This document shows, piece after piece, positions 20,105-33,395 of a stretch of 64,000 nt of DNA; positions within the stretch are counted from its first letter, which is position 1; each line of letters opens with the position of its first letter. Origin of the DNA: Homarus americanus (lineage: Eukaryota; Arthropoda; Malacostraca; Decapoda; Nephropidae); assembly GCF_018991925.1 (NCBI RefSeq), contig NW_024736071.1, positions 15,089,420-15,153,419 of the forward strand, given 5' to 3'. Position numbers and translations under genes: made by a program. A model generated the notes under the pieces. That model worked only from the letters and a program-made list of their open reading frames with translations. It ran no database searches and was not told the origin of the DNA.

Positions 20105-23100
20105 TATGAGGCTACGAGAGTAAATCCCGAGCGAATAATCTGCGGTGGATACCCACATAAGCAGACATGCTTACAGAGCTCCAACAAGACCCCAACGGCG
20201 GTATAGGTGGAAGAGGTGACCACCATGGGAACCCAACGACTACACCGGTGAACGAAAGCAATACATGATGGACAGGCTACTAAGGCGAAACCCAACAAAC
20301 TGGGCTATCGGCAGTCCATTGCAACTCTTCCTCTCCCCAGTCGTTGCAACACTTGCACCATTGGATCAGGAAAAAGGAGAACCAAGATGTGTGGTTGCAG
20401 CCTGCGCTACTGCCTCACCACATAAAACAACTCACGCTCAGCCATCATCCAGCTCGTCATACTTCTCATCATCATCAGAACCCCTATACCCCCAAAAGTC
20501 CTATGGCGACGGGGACAGGCAGAGATGACTGCCGGGAGTCTCTATAGCCACAACTCGAGGGAGGACGTCGGATATTTCCATACTTCTTCGATGGGTCCCT
20601 ACTCATTCTCACTCACCGCTCATCGACAGGACGTACTTAGCAGAGCTATTTAACATAGCCTCCGTCCTCATTTAACACTCATGGCTACAGTAGTTAAATT
20701 GCGGTGATAATCCTTTTTGAAAGTGTACATAGAAACCTTTCATAATAAATACAAACAAAGGAACATATTGGATTTCACTACAGAAGATCCACTGAACTTT
20801 TACATGTTCTAGTTCTGTTAAATAATCGTAAAATTAACGTTTAAGGGGCCAAGCTCTCACTTCACGTCGCCCCAAAAAGGCGAAGGCAACAAGCCTCCAG
20901 AAGAGGCTTTAACACGAAGCATCTAGAGGCCAGATCGAAAGAATACACCAGGACTGGTTTGGTAAAAATGACCCAGATATCAATATGCTCGTCGATGATA
21001 AATGTGCTGCCTTAACTGAATGGCAGAACAACCCTCAGTCTCGGACCAAAACTGATACCTTCAACAAGAAGAAAGCGGTGGCCCAGTGGGATCATCGCAA
21101 TTTAAAGAACGACTGGTTTAAAAATAAGCATGTGAAACGTAAAAATTTGCAGATCAACACAAGATGCGTGATGTTTTCAATTCCACTAAAACATTTTATG
21201 GGCCTTTCACTCATGGCACAGCCCTCCTCCGCTCATCTGATGGTAACTCCCTAATTAAAGACGAAAAAGACATCCTTCAGTGCTGGAAAGAGCACTACCC
21301 TCCGCTGCTCAACCGAAACACCGATGTGGATGTCCTGACTATCCAGCAGGTCCCTCAGCATCCAAAGCTGACTCATCTCAGCTATCCTCCATCCCTGGAT
21401 GAGGGAGCTACTGCCATCAAACAGATGAAAAATAACAAAGGGAGGGAGATAGGAAGAAACTGGTTCACAAATAGGGTGGTGGATGAGTGGAACAAGCTTA
21501 GCAACTTTGTAGTAAGTGCGGGAACTCTGGAAAGTTTCAAAAGGAGGCTAGATAGATTCATGGATGATAGAGAGTGGTAGTAACTCTCGACAGGAGCTGC
21601 CATGCACAGGCCAACCGGCCTATTGCAGACTCCTCATTTTCTTATGTTCTTATGTAATCCCTGCTGAGGTGTATAAAGCAGGAGGACCTCTGCCTACTAG
21701 CCGTCTCCACTCTTTCCTGGAGAATATATAGGGAAAGGAGGAAATCCCTCAAGCTCTTAAAGATGCCTCCATCGTCAATATTTATAAGCACAAAGAAGAA
21801 CGGTCAGAGTGTGGCAACTACTGCTGGATCTCTCTGCTGTCCGTAGCTGGCAAGATCATCGCTTGAGTCCTCCTAAACAGACAACGTCCTGAGGCGGAAA
21901 ACTTTCTTCCAGAATCTCAGTGTGGCTTTAGACCATCACGTAGCACCACTGACATGATCTTTGTTGCTCGCCAGAAACAGGAAAAGTGCAGGGGACAGTG
22001 TCGTGACCTGTACATGGCCTTCATCGACCTAACCAAGGCCTTCGACTCGGTCAACAGGGAAGCCCTCAGGCGAACTCTCAGCCGTTGTGGCTGCCCACCA
22101 AAATTCATCGCCATTGTGAGGCAACTCCACGATGGCATGAACGGCAGTATCCTGCACAATGGTACCTAGTATGAGTTCTTCCCCATCCAAACTGGGGTAA
22201 AACAAGGGTGTGTACTGGCACCAACTCTCTTTTCCATTTTCTTGGTTGCCTTCCTTACTCGTGCCAGTGCCAATATAGTCAGTGGGGTGGACATTGAGTA
22301 GCGGATGAAGGGTCTTTTCTACATACACGACTCCAGGCAGGAACAAAGTTGTCGGCAGCTTCCATTACTGAGCTTCAGTGTGCAGACTACCTCACCCTTG
22401 TCGCTCGCACTGAACACGACCTGCAGGAGATCCTGAACACCTACGCAGATGCTGATGCACACTTCGGCTTTAAAGTGAATGTATGTAAGACTCAGGTTCT
22501 CTTTCAGCCTGCTCTTGGTTCAGTCACACATCCACCATCCACCCAGCTTAACGGCACTAACCTCTCTAATGTTACCCACTTGCAGTGTCTCGACTCCCAC
22601 CTGTCCCCCAGTGCGGACATCGATGAAGAGATTCAACATTAGATCACATGTGCATCTCAAGCCTTTGGCAGACTCAGTACCCGTGTCTTCAGCTGTAGGG
22701 AGCTGAAATTATCTACAAAGCTGCAAGTATATCGAGCAGAGGTCCTCTCCACCCTGCTATATGGCAGCGAAACATGGGTCACATACGGGAGGCACCCCGA
22801 GGCACTTGAAAACTTTCACCGACGTAATCTACGTTCCATCCTCTGAGTTCGCTGGGTAGACAAGAGATCAAATGCCAGTATTCTCGGTGACACCAAATGT
22901 AGGAGCATTAAGGCTACCATAATCCATGAACAACTACGTTGGACTGGCCATGTTACCCGCATGGACGACAGTTAGACTGCCAAAGCAGTTACTTTACAGT
23001 CACCTAACGAATAGTAAACAACGCTGGCGGGCAACTGAAAAGGTAAAAGGATAATCTTAAGACAAACCTGAAAAAGTGCCAAATCGACCCCTTCACCTGG

Positions 23101-23335
23101 AAGACGATTACTCCAAACCGTAACACTTGGAGAAGCACCACAGGAGGTGTCAATACTTTCGAGTTAGCCCGACTGCAAACAGAGGTAGACAAGTGCCAAC
23201 GCCAGAAAGACGCTGCCGCCGCCCCTCTCGCACTAGATGAAGTCCCCACAAGTGCAACATATGTAAACGACCCTGCCGGTCCCTTTTCGGCCTCTTTAGT
23301 CACATTGGAACTCATCAACGAAGGTGACATACCTA
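20105..23335 (+). mobile_element. RTE-like non-LTR retrotransposon, decayed
   Basis: The 5' segment (20105-20680) matches the minus-strand copy at 43632-43160. After an unrelated-looking stretch (20690-20850), ORF2 begins past the endonuclease. Blocks in order are FNSTKTFYGPFTHGTALLRS, the FRPSRSTTDMIF block, YMAFIDLTKAFDSVNREALR (RT motif A), TGVKQGCVLAPTLFS (motif B), CADYLTLVA (motif C), NVCKTQVL, and a C-terminal YGSETWVTYGR region. The catalytic FADD-type motif reads ADYL at 22382-22393, so its second Asp is Tyr. Stops occur at about 21729, 21863, 22168 and 22301. A LINE B fragment interrupts it at 21440-21657. Similar proteins are often database-labelled craniofacial-development-protein-2-like or jockey-like; the RTE clade assignment is inference. 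Confidence 0.8.
21440..21657 (+). mobile_element. LINE family B 3' end inserted in RTE-like copy
   Basis: This insert matches 45072-45287 almost base for base. It encodes the REIGRNWFTNRVVDEWNKLS block and a LESFKRRLDRFMDDREW end, then a 3' UTR ending in repeated TTCTTATG. It sits between the MKNNK and IPAEVYKAGG codons of the RTE-like ORF2, where the minus copy at 42823-43014 reads continuously (MENNNSTGPDGIPAEVHKAG). This proves it is an insertion. It is heavily 5'-truncated. Confidence 0.88.
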
Positions 23336-23395
23336 ATAACTCATGTCATAGCTGGATGATCGGCTTACTCGATTCCGAGTGACAACAAAGTAGTA

Positions 23396-23433
23396 TGTGT
23401 GTGTGTGTGTGTGTGTGTGTGTTCTCTCTCTCG

Positions 23434-23474
<41 letters not shown>

Positions 23475-23502
23475 GCACGCACGCACGCACGCACGCCCGC
23501 CC
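23396..23502. repeat. (TG)n, (AC)n and (GCAC)n cluster
   Basis: (TG)n at 23396-23421, CT-rich spacer, (AC)n from about 23437, then (GCAC)n to about 23495. The TG and AC blocks form a small inverted repeat. Confidence 0.93.
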
Positions 23503-23811
23503 GGTAATTTGTACTGAGTAATTCAACTAACTGTTTGACTTCATTCATAATGTATGAGTCAATTTGGTTCTTATATGAGGTTCTCGGCGGGGTCCACTAT
23601 TTTTTATTGCAGTTGAGTTAATAACACAAATGGCGCAAAACTTACGGCAATTTTATTGGGGAATTAAATATTACTATCTACCTGTACATGTTAATCCTCT
23701 TACCAACTAACGAGAATTAGATGATCATACTACCATCACTTCAATGCACCATATTCCGTCATATTACCATCCCACATAACTTAAAATCACCATTACCTAC
23801 CATGCGGACCG
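23503..23811. other. spacer, no gene recognised
   Basis: AT-rich with CATA/CCAT patches. Nothing recognised. Confidence 0.4.
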
Positions 23812-23965
23812 AGGCGGTCGATTGGATGCAGCGTTTCGCGTTATGTTCCGGGGATTGGTAGATCGAATACTAGGCTGTAAATGGGTACTTAAGTTTAAAC
23901 TTGGGGAAGTGAAAGCGGTCGAGTGCAGTGCCGGCCGTGCTACCTCCTTGTGTACCGAAAGGCTT
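23812..23965 (+). repeat. SINE-like copy 2
   Basis: Shares GGGGAAGTGAAAGCGGTCG, AGTGCAGTGCCGGCC and TTGTGTACCGAAA with the copies at 8960, 31255 and 35595. The upstream part is a decayed tRNA-like region (GGTAGATCGAATACT in the box B position). Not coding. Confidence 0.52.
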
Positions 23966-24044
23966 AGTACTCGTATATAGTCATTTGGAACCACTTTCAC
24001 TTTTCAATAAATACTGAGAAGGAACAGGCCTGAAAAGGTTTTTA

Positions 24045-24079
24045 TACATACATACATACATACATACATACATACATAC
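24045..24079. repeat. (CATA)n microsatellite
   Basis: About 8 tetranucleotide copies ending in ACGCACGCA. Confidence 0.93.
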
Positions 24080-26233
24080 GCACGCAATTATACCTTTGGG
24101 ACCCACTTTCTTTCACCCATGTGGCGCGATATAAAACCTTTTATACACATTATGCCGGTCAGTATTATGTTGCTAAACATCTCTCACCCCCAAGTATATT
24201 TATAAGCTTCTTGTTATATTTTTTATCATTTTCGAATGTAGTAATTTCCTTGTTATGTGAGTGTGTCGGTATGCAGTTTATACCGTAACAGAGTAAGACT
24301 GTATGCTTGCGTGCTTGTTTTCGTATGTTTTTATACAAGAATGTTTATACTTTGTTCATGTGTGTGTGTGTGTGTGTGGAAGGTGGATGTAAGAGAGAGG
24401 TGTGTTATCACATAACCTTTTTTTTTTTAATAACTGGGGCCCGTTATTCGCGTTACTGAAACGGCGCTTGATGTTTTTTGGCTTCACCTCAGCCGTAACC
24501 AGCAAAGCGAACGCCAAGTTTACACTGTAAATGTGAATGGTGTATGTGATTAAAAGGAAAAAAAAAAGATTTTGATGAATCAGGAAAGCTGCATAAAGAG
24601 CCAAATATTTCTTTATCAAACATAGTCTCTGAAGGTTCATGTTGACAGATTATTGTTGTTGACTCTACTGTACAGTATGTATATCGTATAATGATCAGCA
24701 TGAGATAGGAGAATTTCCTTGAATTTTCAAATGAATGGAGGAAGTCTTTATATGAATTTTAATGGTACCGTATATCGTACTACGTTTATTTTGTATTATT
24801 AGAAAAACAAATATTAATGGTTCTGAATCCCAATTTTAGGGACTCCAGGTAGATTCATTTGCCAGGTGGAGACGGAGAGTGGCGGAGGCATTGAACACGG
24901 TCACATGTCTTATACCCAAAACCGTGGATTAAGAGAAGTCATGTTTGACTGACTTCTAATATGATGAAATGTACTCAAATCATTAAATTAACGATATAAT
25001 GCATTGATCACCCACAGATAAGATATGAATCATAAAAGTAATGATGATTCAGAACTGTCACACAGAGAATAAAATATCAAAACTAATTCTTAAAGGAAGC
25101 CAAATAAACGTAAGTATAAAAATCTGTCACTCGATCCCTCATGCATAATAATATTCTCAAAGCTCTTGAGAGCTAAACCTGTCTCGGCCGCACCCATGAG
25201 CGTACAGCCGTGAGTAATGACCTACGTTTTATACTCCTTGTCACTCCAGCGGGCGGTGATATAGAAGTAGTGTATGCATGTATGTATGTACTGTAGTACG
25301 CGTGTGTGTGCGTGTGTGTGTGTTAAATTTTTATATATTATATAAATATTTATGGTATATAAGTGTTATAAAAATTCCAAGCTCAACATATCCGCAAAAT
25401 CCGCATTTTGTAAATGCGGATGATCGTGTTGTAGCTTCAGTGAGTCAGACGTATTCTCACATTTCAGTCTGAGGAGAACTTGAACAAAAAATATTTATTG
25501 TTGCAGGTATTATAATAAATATCGCCAGCCTATGTTTCCTGTTGTGTTTAGGACGGAGAGAGGAATTGGATAAAGAATTAAGAGAAGGGAGAAATAAGCT
25601 CCTGTATCAGGGATCTCAAGCTAGATTCAAGGCGTCTTCAGCATCTTGGTCGGAGCGGCCAGATGGTGAAGGAACTCCAGGCAAGGGAGGAACGAGGTGG
25701 GTCTCGGTATTGTTCTAATACCATTAGCATTTTTAGGAGAAATGAAAAAGTTTCTGCAGAAATTAGCATTCTTCTTCCTACAGACACGGACGAAATTTGC
25801 ATAAGCTCGAGAGTTTTAGCAAAACTGAAAGAGAATTTAGGCAGAATGTGAAAAATATGCATACCGGAACTGGGGTATACAATGGCCAGGGTGAAACATA
25901 TGCGCTTGTTTTTGGAATGTCGTTTATTTTGATCGAAGGAGATATAATTTTGTAGTGCGAACATGAAGCGTCTTGTGTTACTGCCATATTGTTCTCACAC
26001 CCCCAGCATCAACCACCTTCTAAAAGCTATTAACATATAGAAAAAAATAAAAAAATTCTAATATACTGGAAAGATAATTACGTTCATTTCTTCTTTGTCT
26101 TCAATGTAGTAATAAGTTTAGATAAATAGTTATTTATGATGGTTGGGATAACATGCATTTTATCTTGCGTCTATCTTAATCTTATCTTCTCATTCAGATA
26201 ATTTTGCTTCATCATTTTATTTTATACGTTAGG
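24080..26233. other. 2.1-kb spacer, no gene recognised
   Basis: AT-rich. It contains a short (TG)n run at about 24360 and a TG/CG patch at about 25300. Open frames such as 25638-25964 minus and 25663-25851 plus overlap each other and show no family signature. Confidence 0.5.
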
Positions 26234-26273
<40 letters not shown>

Positions 26274-26278
26274 ATATA
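26234..26278. repeat. (CTAT)n microsatellite
   Basis: About 10 tetranucleotide copies passing into TATATA. Confidence 0.95.
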
Positions 26279-26680
26279 TTTATTAATTCGTTGTCCTACA
26301 TAAATGATTGAAGTAGTATATAAACTGAATGCTTTGTAATACATTTTACAAATATGATAATAAACTTGATTACATGAATATCGTCCACTGCAAATAGACA
26401 AACAAACAGACAGAGACGGGAAAAGTAAGAGAGATCGAGAGCTAGATTGTCAAAAAAATATATAAAAATGAAACAGAGAGAAAGATAGTGATTGAAACGT
26501 GAAATAGAGAGTGTTTGTTTGAGTCATTAAAGAGGGAAAAAATGATCTTGACTACATCGTAGAGGAAAAAAAAAGGAAGATTAACGGTAATGACAGGACG
26601 CGGGGGTCAGTTTTTCTGGAGACCTCAGATGGTGGTCCACAACACCAAGACCCTCAGTGAATGCACAGTTATCTGCCTCC
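26279..26680. other. spacer, no gene recognised
   Basis: AT-rich then GA-rich sequence. Nothing recognised. Confidence 0.4.
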
Positions 26681-26835
26681 TCCCCAACCCTCCTGCTCCC
26701 CCAGCCATCCGCCCTCTCCCTCTCACTCCCTCTCCCTCCATCCCCTCCCCCCTCTTTCCTGCCTCCATCCCCCTCTCCTTCCCTCCCTCCCCTCCCTCTC
26801 CTTCCCTTCCCACTCCCTCCTTCGCCACTCCCATC
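26681..26835. repeat. C-rich polypyrimidine tract
   Basis: About 150 bp of CCCTCCCT/CCTTCC words on the plus strand, giving Pro/Ser-rich artefact frames. Confidence 0.88.
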
Positions 26836-27138
26836 CCCAGGCCCAGATTTACAAGGGTCTTACCTTTATATTTGTTCTTATGATCGTACCTGTCAGGGAT
26901 TACTTAGGTTACGTTAGCTTTAATGGTGCCCAAATTGCATTGAGACTACTGTAACTGAATGATTTTTTTTTCCTCTGTCCAAAAGGAAAATTTTATTTAC
27001 GAACTTTTGGGATTCGTGGCATTGTAGTATGAGATAAGTGGTAGGCGTAAGGGAACCGGATGATCTGCAAACCCGCTGATAATTATCCAGATTAAACGAA
27101 ATCCTCGATTCTCAATGATTCGTGCTCCCATTCTTACC
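26836..27138. other. spacer, no gene recognised
   Basis: Unique sequence. No gene. Confidence 0.4.
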
Positions 27139-27298
27139 GATCACCTGAGTTAGACACCCTAGATAATTATTCATCTGGTGATTAAACACCCTAACACTAC
27201 CCGGAGAGGGGGGGGGGTGGGGGTTGCGTAGGTTAGGTTAACGTTATGACGTTATTCATCAGGTGGAATTAGCTTGGGTGTCTAATCCTAAGGTGATC
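27139..27298. mobile_element. candidate short inverted-repeat element (MITE-like)
   Basis: The left arm starts GATCACCTGAGTTAGACACC. The reverse complement of the right arm starts GATCACCTTAGGATTAGACA, then CCC. The match continues loosely inward (TATTCATC.GGTG against CACCTGATGAATA). The total of about 160 bp, arms of about 22 bp and no coding capacity suggest a MITE. No convincing target duplication is visible, so an ordinary inverted repeat is possible. Confidence 0.45.
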
Positions 27299-28697
27299 CA
27301 CTCTTTCCCATACTTAGCCTGAGGAATCAAAAACACATCACAGACCCGGCAGAGTTACAGGTCTGTAATTCCAATCATACTTTAGCCGTTTTCTTTGTGT
27401 CCAGTCTTATTGTAAAGTCAGCCCGTGGCGTGTGTTCTCGTAAATCCCAATGAAATTACGGGAAAAAGTTACTCAGGAGTCTTTAAGAACCAGGAACCCA
27501 AGGCGACCCACAGACAGTAAATATTCATCAGCGGGGGAGGGGGGGTGGCGCACTGTATGCTTCTACCTTCATCTCATTACTTACATCATTTACCTTTGCT
27601 TATATGTGAGGGCTTAAAGTTTACTTTGTCTACGTTTGGATATTATAGGGTTTATCTTTAAGGGTTAAAGTTAGCTGTGTTAACTGTTGGAATTGATAGA
27701 GTTTACCATGGGGGTTAAAGTCAGCTGCTTTAGTAATATATTAAGGATATTTTTGCTAGTTTAAAGATCTACTCTGAGAAATTGTGTAGTTCCCAGCCAA
27801 ATTTAACCAAAACCACACCGGAAAAAATAGGAAAATATATTATAGTAAATAGGAGTTTTATATTAAATTAGATAGAATTTTATGGGTTTTTTTATCCCGA
27901 AACTACAGAACAATTGAATTGGCTTACCATAAAAAAGAAAGTCTTGCTGGCACTGAAGTTTCTGATTTCTTGCACAAATCTTCACATATTTATAATATAT
28001 TTACCAGAGACCAGAAATACAAAACCCCAGTCTTTTCTCTTCAAAATTCTCGTGTCCGGCCAATTTTCTATATTTCTCCTAAAATCTAATATTGTAACAT
28101 GTAAATACCCTCCAAATGCATTCAGTCGTTGTTGTGTTAGTTTGATGACAGACAGACAGGGGCGGAAACATGAACCCTGAAGCTAATAATGGTGGTCACG
28201 GTAACAACTAACATATCCTTCAATAACCTACATTTAGTTTATCATCATTTACGTTGAACAGTAAATATAGTGACGGCGTGAAAAAAAAAATATATATTTC
28301 TGGTCCCACAAACACACCTTTAGCGTCACCAGTACACACATAAACCCCTAAAATAGTGCCGAGACATCTATGAGCCTCTCAAGTGATCCCTCTAAGCCAA
28401 TAAGTTCTTTAGGTGATTTCCAGGGTTACGGACATACTGTGGCCTGAATGTGATTGTCTGACATTCTTATCCGTATTTAACCTTCTGTAAATGGACGTGA
28501 AAATACATATAACTGCCTCATTTAGCAACGACACAAAAGATAGCTGTCTTAATAGCGCCCAGACTTCACTGAGACTCGTAGATCAGAGTCCTAAGTGAAA
28601 CAGAGGAGTCAAGATGCGTTACGGATTCTTTTGGAACACAGGCTTTGTGTTTGGACCCTTGTGGCTTCCAATTGCTTCGTTAGTATACCGGTGTATC

Positions 28698-28700
<3 letters not shown>
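27299..28700. other. 1.4-kb spacer, no gene recognised
   Basis: AT-rich with a G-run at about 27534-27546. Nothing recognised. Confidence 0.45.
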
Positions 28701-28768
<68 letters not shown>

Positions 28769-28780
28769 GTAATAATAATT
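28701..28780. repeat. (TG)n then (AAT)n
   Basis: About 31 bp of (TG)n directly followed by about 50 bp of (AAT)n with one GTA interruption. Confidence 0.95.
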
Positions 28781-29504
28781 AACGGTTTATTGAAAGAGCA
28801 TAGCAGCCAGAAGGATGAAAATATGAAGTTACATAATTGGGGAATGGGTTTCGATTTACAAATAATATACAAATAACATAAGTGATACAAATAAGATATA
28901 TAATAACTAGATGGGGAAAAGCTCAAACTACAGGGCATTTCAACATAGTGACAGTGCAAGAAGTAGGATTTACTGGGAGTGAATACACTGGTTTATTACA
29001 AGTTATTGATAATTTTTACAATGGTTAGGACTGGGCTGTTCTTATAGTGATCATCAGTTCGTGCACGTATGGGCTGGATGCGGTTGTGGTGTCGAACAGC
29101 AATTCTCGGGCTAGGGATCTCAGGTGGTAGTAGGAGCCGGTGTCGGGGATGGTGCAGAAGCTAAGTGTGTGTGTGTGTGTGTCTTTGATGGCTCTCTAAC
29201 ATAAGACGTAGACTTGTTTTCTTGTATACAGGTGGGAGGAAGGTGCGACGTAATCGCTGGATTTTATCATAAGATTATTTCGGAATTTTCCTAGAGTTGG
29301 GCAAGAAAACCTCAGAAGGAATCACGAACATTAATAACCGATTCCGATATAAAGATTCAAAACTCAATATATTTTCTTAAAGATATTTCTCACATGAAGG
29401 TTTGCAAATGACATAGATCCCAGAACACGGGTGAGAGAGGCAAACAGAAGGATAGAAAGAGATAAAATGAAAGAGGCTGTTATCAAGACAGCGGTGGTTC
29501 CTCC
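28781..29504. other. spacer, no gene recognised
   Basis: Unique AT-rich sequence with a short (GT)n run near 29165. Confidence 0.4.
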
Positions 29505-29702
29505 ATGATCAAGAAGGTGATAACGGTAATGCTAATTATGGTAGGGTTGATGATTATGTTTATGATATTTAGAAAACTGATAATGGTGATGATGGTTATG
29601 CTCTTGATAATAAATATGATAATAATGTTGATGGTGAGGAGTCTGATGATATTAATAACTACCTTAAGATTGAAATTAATAATAACGATAATAATGATGA
29701 TG

Positions 29703-29748
<46 letters not shown>

Positions 29749-29790
29749 TAATAATGCTGACGAAGACAATATTCCATAAGTAAAGAATAT

Positions 29791-29831
<41 letters not shown>
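29505..29831. repeat. degenerate to perfect GAT/AAT trinucleotide region
   Basis: A region of decayed ATGATG/ATAATA words leads into (AAT)n at about 29703-29745 and (GAT)n at about 29791-29831. The Ile/Met and His/Tyr open frames are artefacts. Confidence 0.85.
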
Positions 29832-29949
29832 TGGATATATCACCATTTGAATTCTCCAGCCCACTATCTTTATTTCTTTGTGTAGATACAAAAATAATAT
29901 GAAATATTTAATTTCACGGAACTTGAATCTCGATTTGTTTTTTATTCTA

Positions 29950-30605
29950 ACCTCCTGAGTACGATGCTTGCCCCTTGAGTACGTTGCTAGCCCCCTGAGT
30001 ATGATGCTAGCCTCTGAATACGATGTAAGCCCCTGAATGCGATACCAACCCCTGAGTACGATATCAACCCCCGAGAACGATACCAACCCCGAGTACGATA
30101 TCAACCCCGAGTACGATATCAACCCCCTAGTACGATACCAACCCCGAGTACGATATCAACCCCCTAGTACGATACCAACCCCGAGTACGATATCTACCCC
30201 GAGTACGATATCAACCCCTGAGTACGATACTAACCCCCTGAGTACGACACTAAGCCCCTAGCACGATACCAACCTCTGAGTACGATACCAGCCCCTGAGT
30301 ATGGTACCAACCCCTGAGTACACCAACCCCCTGAGTACACCAACCCCCTGACTACGATACTAACCCCATGAGTACGATACCAACATCTTGTGTATGATGC
30401 AACCCATGAGTACGATACCAACCCCTGAGTACGATAGCAATCTCCTGTGAATGATACCAATACCCTGAGTACGATGCCAACACCCTGAGTACGATACGAA
30501 CCCCTGAGTGCGATGCCAACCTTCTGAGTACGATGCCAATCCCTTTTAGTACTATACCAACCCTCTGGGTACGATACCAACCCCTTAAGTACAGTTAGGA
30601 AACCC
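29950..30605. repeat. 18-19-bp minisatellite, about 35 copies
   Basis: The unit is close to GAGTACGATACCAACCCCT, with GATACC and GATATC variants. In the central part (about 30050-30210) units are 18 bp and therefore keep a hexapeptide frame (NPEYDI) open. Elsewhere unit lengths vary and frames break, so this is a tandem repeat and not a protein gene. Confidence 0.92.
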
Positions 30606-30756
30606 CTTGAGTAAAATACGATGGCCTGTTCCCTTGACTAATTGGCATTGTACTCAGAGGGCTAAGTGTTCGTACTCGTGAGGTAAAAATTCATTTCAAC
30701 ATTTTCTGCAGAGATAAATGGACAAATTCGTAGGACAAAAAGATTTACAATGCTCC

Positions 30757-30884
<128 letters not shown>

Positions 30885-31254
30885 GAATGCGCAATGACAA
30901 TCCAAAATACAAAGTAAATACGCAGTTTATATTGTGTTTCAATTCACCTCAAGTAAAATTCATATTACACCATCTACCTCACCTCGTCGTTGTCAAATGT
31001 GACAGAATTATAGCCAGCAAAACTTATTTATGGCTAAATTATACAACATTAGAAGAAGAATGAGTCAGATTGCCTATATTGTGTGTGTGGAATATGGCCC
31101 ATTGTGTAATGATCTACCGTGAACGCTGACAGTGAAGACTGCGTTTGATATCGTAGGTGTGATTAAGAATTAAGTTTCAAAACCACTCTATAAGGAAGCA
31201 GAGACTAGACTCACCAATTTTGATGATCTTCCCTCATTAGCAGATAAGGGGTGC

Positions 31255-31440
31255 GGTGGTTAAGTTGATACAACTCTCTCTTCCTGTAATTGGGGTTGCT
31301 GGTTTGCGACCAGGGTATCCCCAGTTCATCTAGCTGTTAATGAGTTACTAACTTTGCAGTTGGGGAAGTGAAGGAAGTCGAGTTCAGCGCCTGTAATACT
31401 ACTACCACGTGTACCGAAAACGGATTAAATTGTTGTAGAC
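31255..31440 (+). repeat. SINE-like copy 3 (in unit 1)
   Basis: The head resembles a tRNA promoter: GCGGTGGTTAAGTTG near box A and GGTTTGCGACC in the box B position. It is followed by the family body AGCTGTTAATGAGTTACT, then GGGGAAGTGAAGGAAGTCGA, then GTGTACCGAAA. The paralogous copy is at 35595-35775. Confidence 0.6.
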
Positions 31441-31489
31441 TGTATCCTTACTGCTCCAAATGGGATGTCAAGCTCCTCTCAGTCCCAGA

Positions 31490-31860
31490 CCTCCATAAAA
31501 TATCATGGTGGGAAGGTATGGAACAACTTACCTCCACCCATCCGAGCAAAGACTTCGCTCCCTTCCTTTAAATCAGGGGTTCTCAACCAGGGGGGAATTT
31601 CCCCCCCCTCAGGTTTTCAGGGGGGGGAAAACTGATACTAATATGGAAACAATAAAGGATTTTCAGTATTATATGCATATTATTTGGAATGCACTTTTTG
31701 AGGCAGACAATCTTGGAAAGGAGGGGGGAATGACATTCTGACATATGGTGAAAGGAGTGCATGGGGCAAACAAGGTTGAGAACCACTGCTTTAAATCATC
31801 TCTAAAAAAATATCTATTGTCGAAGTATTAATATTTCTTGTAATACTTATTATATTTACA
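31490..31860 (+). pseudogene. LINE ORF2 C-terminal remnant (unit 1), split by hAT-like insert
   Basis: Read in shifted frames, the sequence shows a YHGGKVWNNLPP..IR motif, then SLPSFKSSLKKYLLSKY. This is the conserved tail of many non-LTR ORF2 proteins (WNNLP...FK..LK..L). It has frame changes and is interrupted at 31574-31788. The uninterrupted paralogue is at 35835-35980. Confidence 0.65.
31574..31788. mobile_element. 215-bp hAT-like non-autonomous element (MITE)
   Basis: The ends are inverted: the left end is CAGGGGTTCTCAACC and the right end, reverse-complemented, is CAGTGGTTCTCAACC. It is flanked by perfect 8-bp direct repeats CTTTAAAT at 31566-31573 and 31789-31796. The paralogous site in unit 2 (about 35909) has a single CTTTAAAT and no insert. 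The 8-bp duplication and the CAGTGGTTCTCAACC end are typical of hAT elements. It has no coding capacity. It inserted after the 4.2-kb duplication. Confidence 0.92.
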
Positions 31861-32086
31861 GTACCTGCTTTTATTGTACCACCATATCCGTTTTATCGGA
31901 AATTATCATGTAAATAAATAAGTAATTACCATTGCAATACACATAATTGCCAACTAGACATAATCCTGAAAGCTCTGACCTCTTGTTCAACCTTATTACT
32001 GCACAACCCAGGTTATACTGCTCCCCCATTATACTTATGTTTTTAAATTCCACTCATATTTATATGTATATGTGTATGTGTATGTA

Positions 32087-33330
<1,244 letters not shown>

Positions 33331-33394
<64 letters not shown>
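33331..33394. repeat. (TG)n(CG)n microsatellite (unit 1)
   Basis: About 56 bp of (TG)n ending in GCGCGCGCGC, a Z-DNA-prone alternation. The unit 2 copy at 37564-37612 is shorter in TG and similar in GC. Confidence 0.95.

Positions 33395-33395
<1 letters not shown>

Noticed and set aside
25638..25964. 108-codon minus-strand frame and overlapping plus-strand frames
   Set aside because: No recognisable family, no splice or promoter context, and mutually overlapping frames on both strands.
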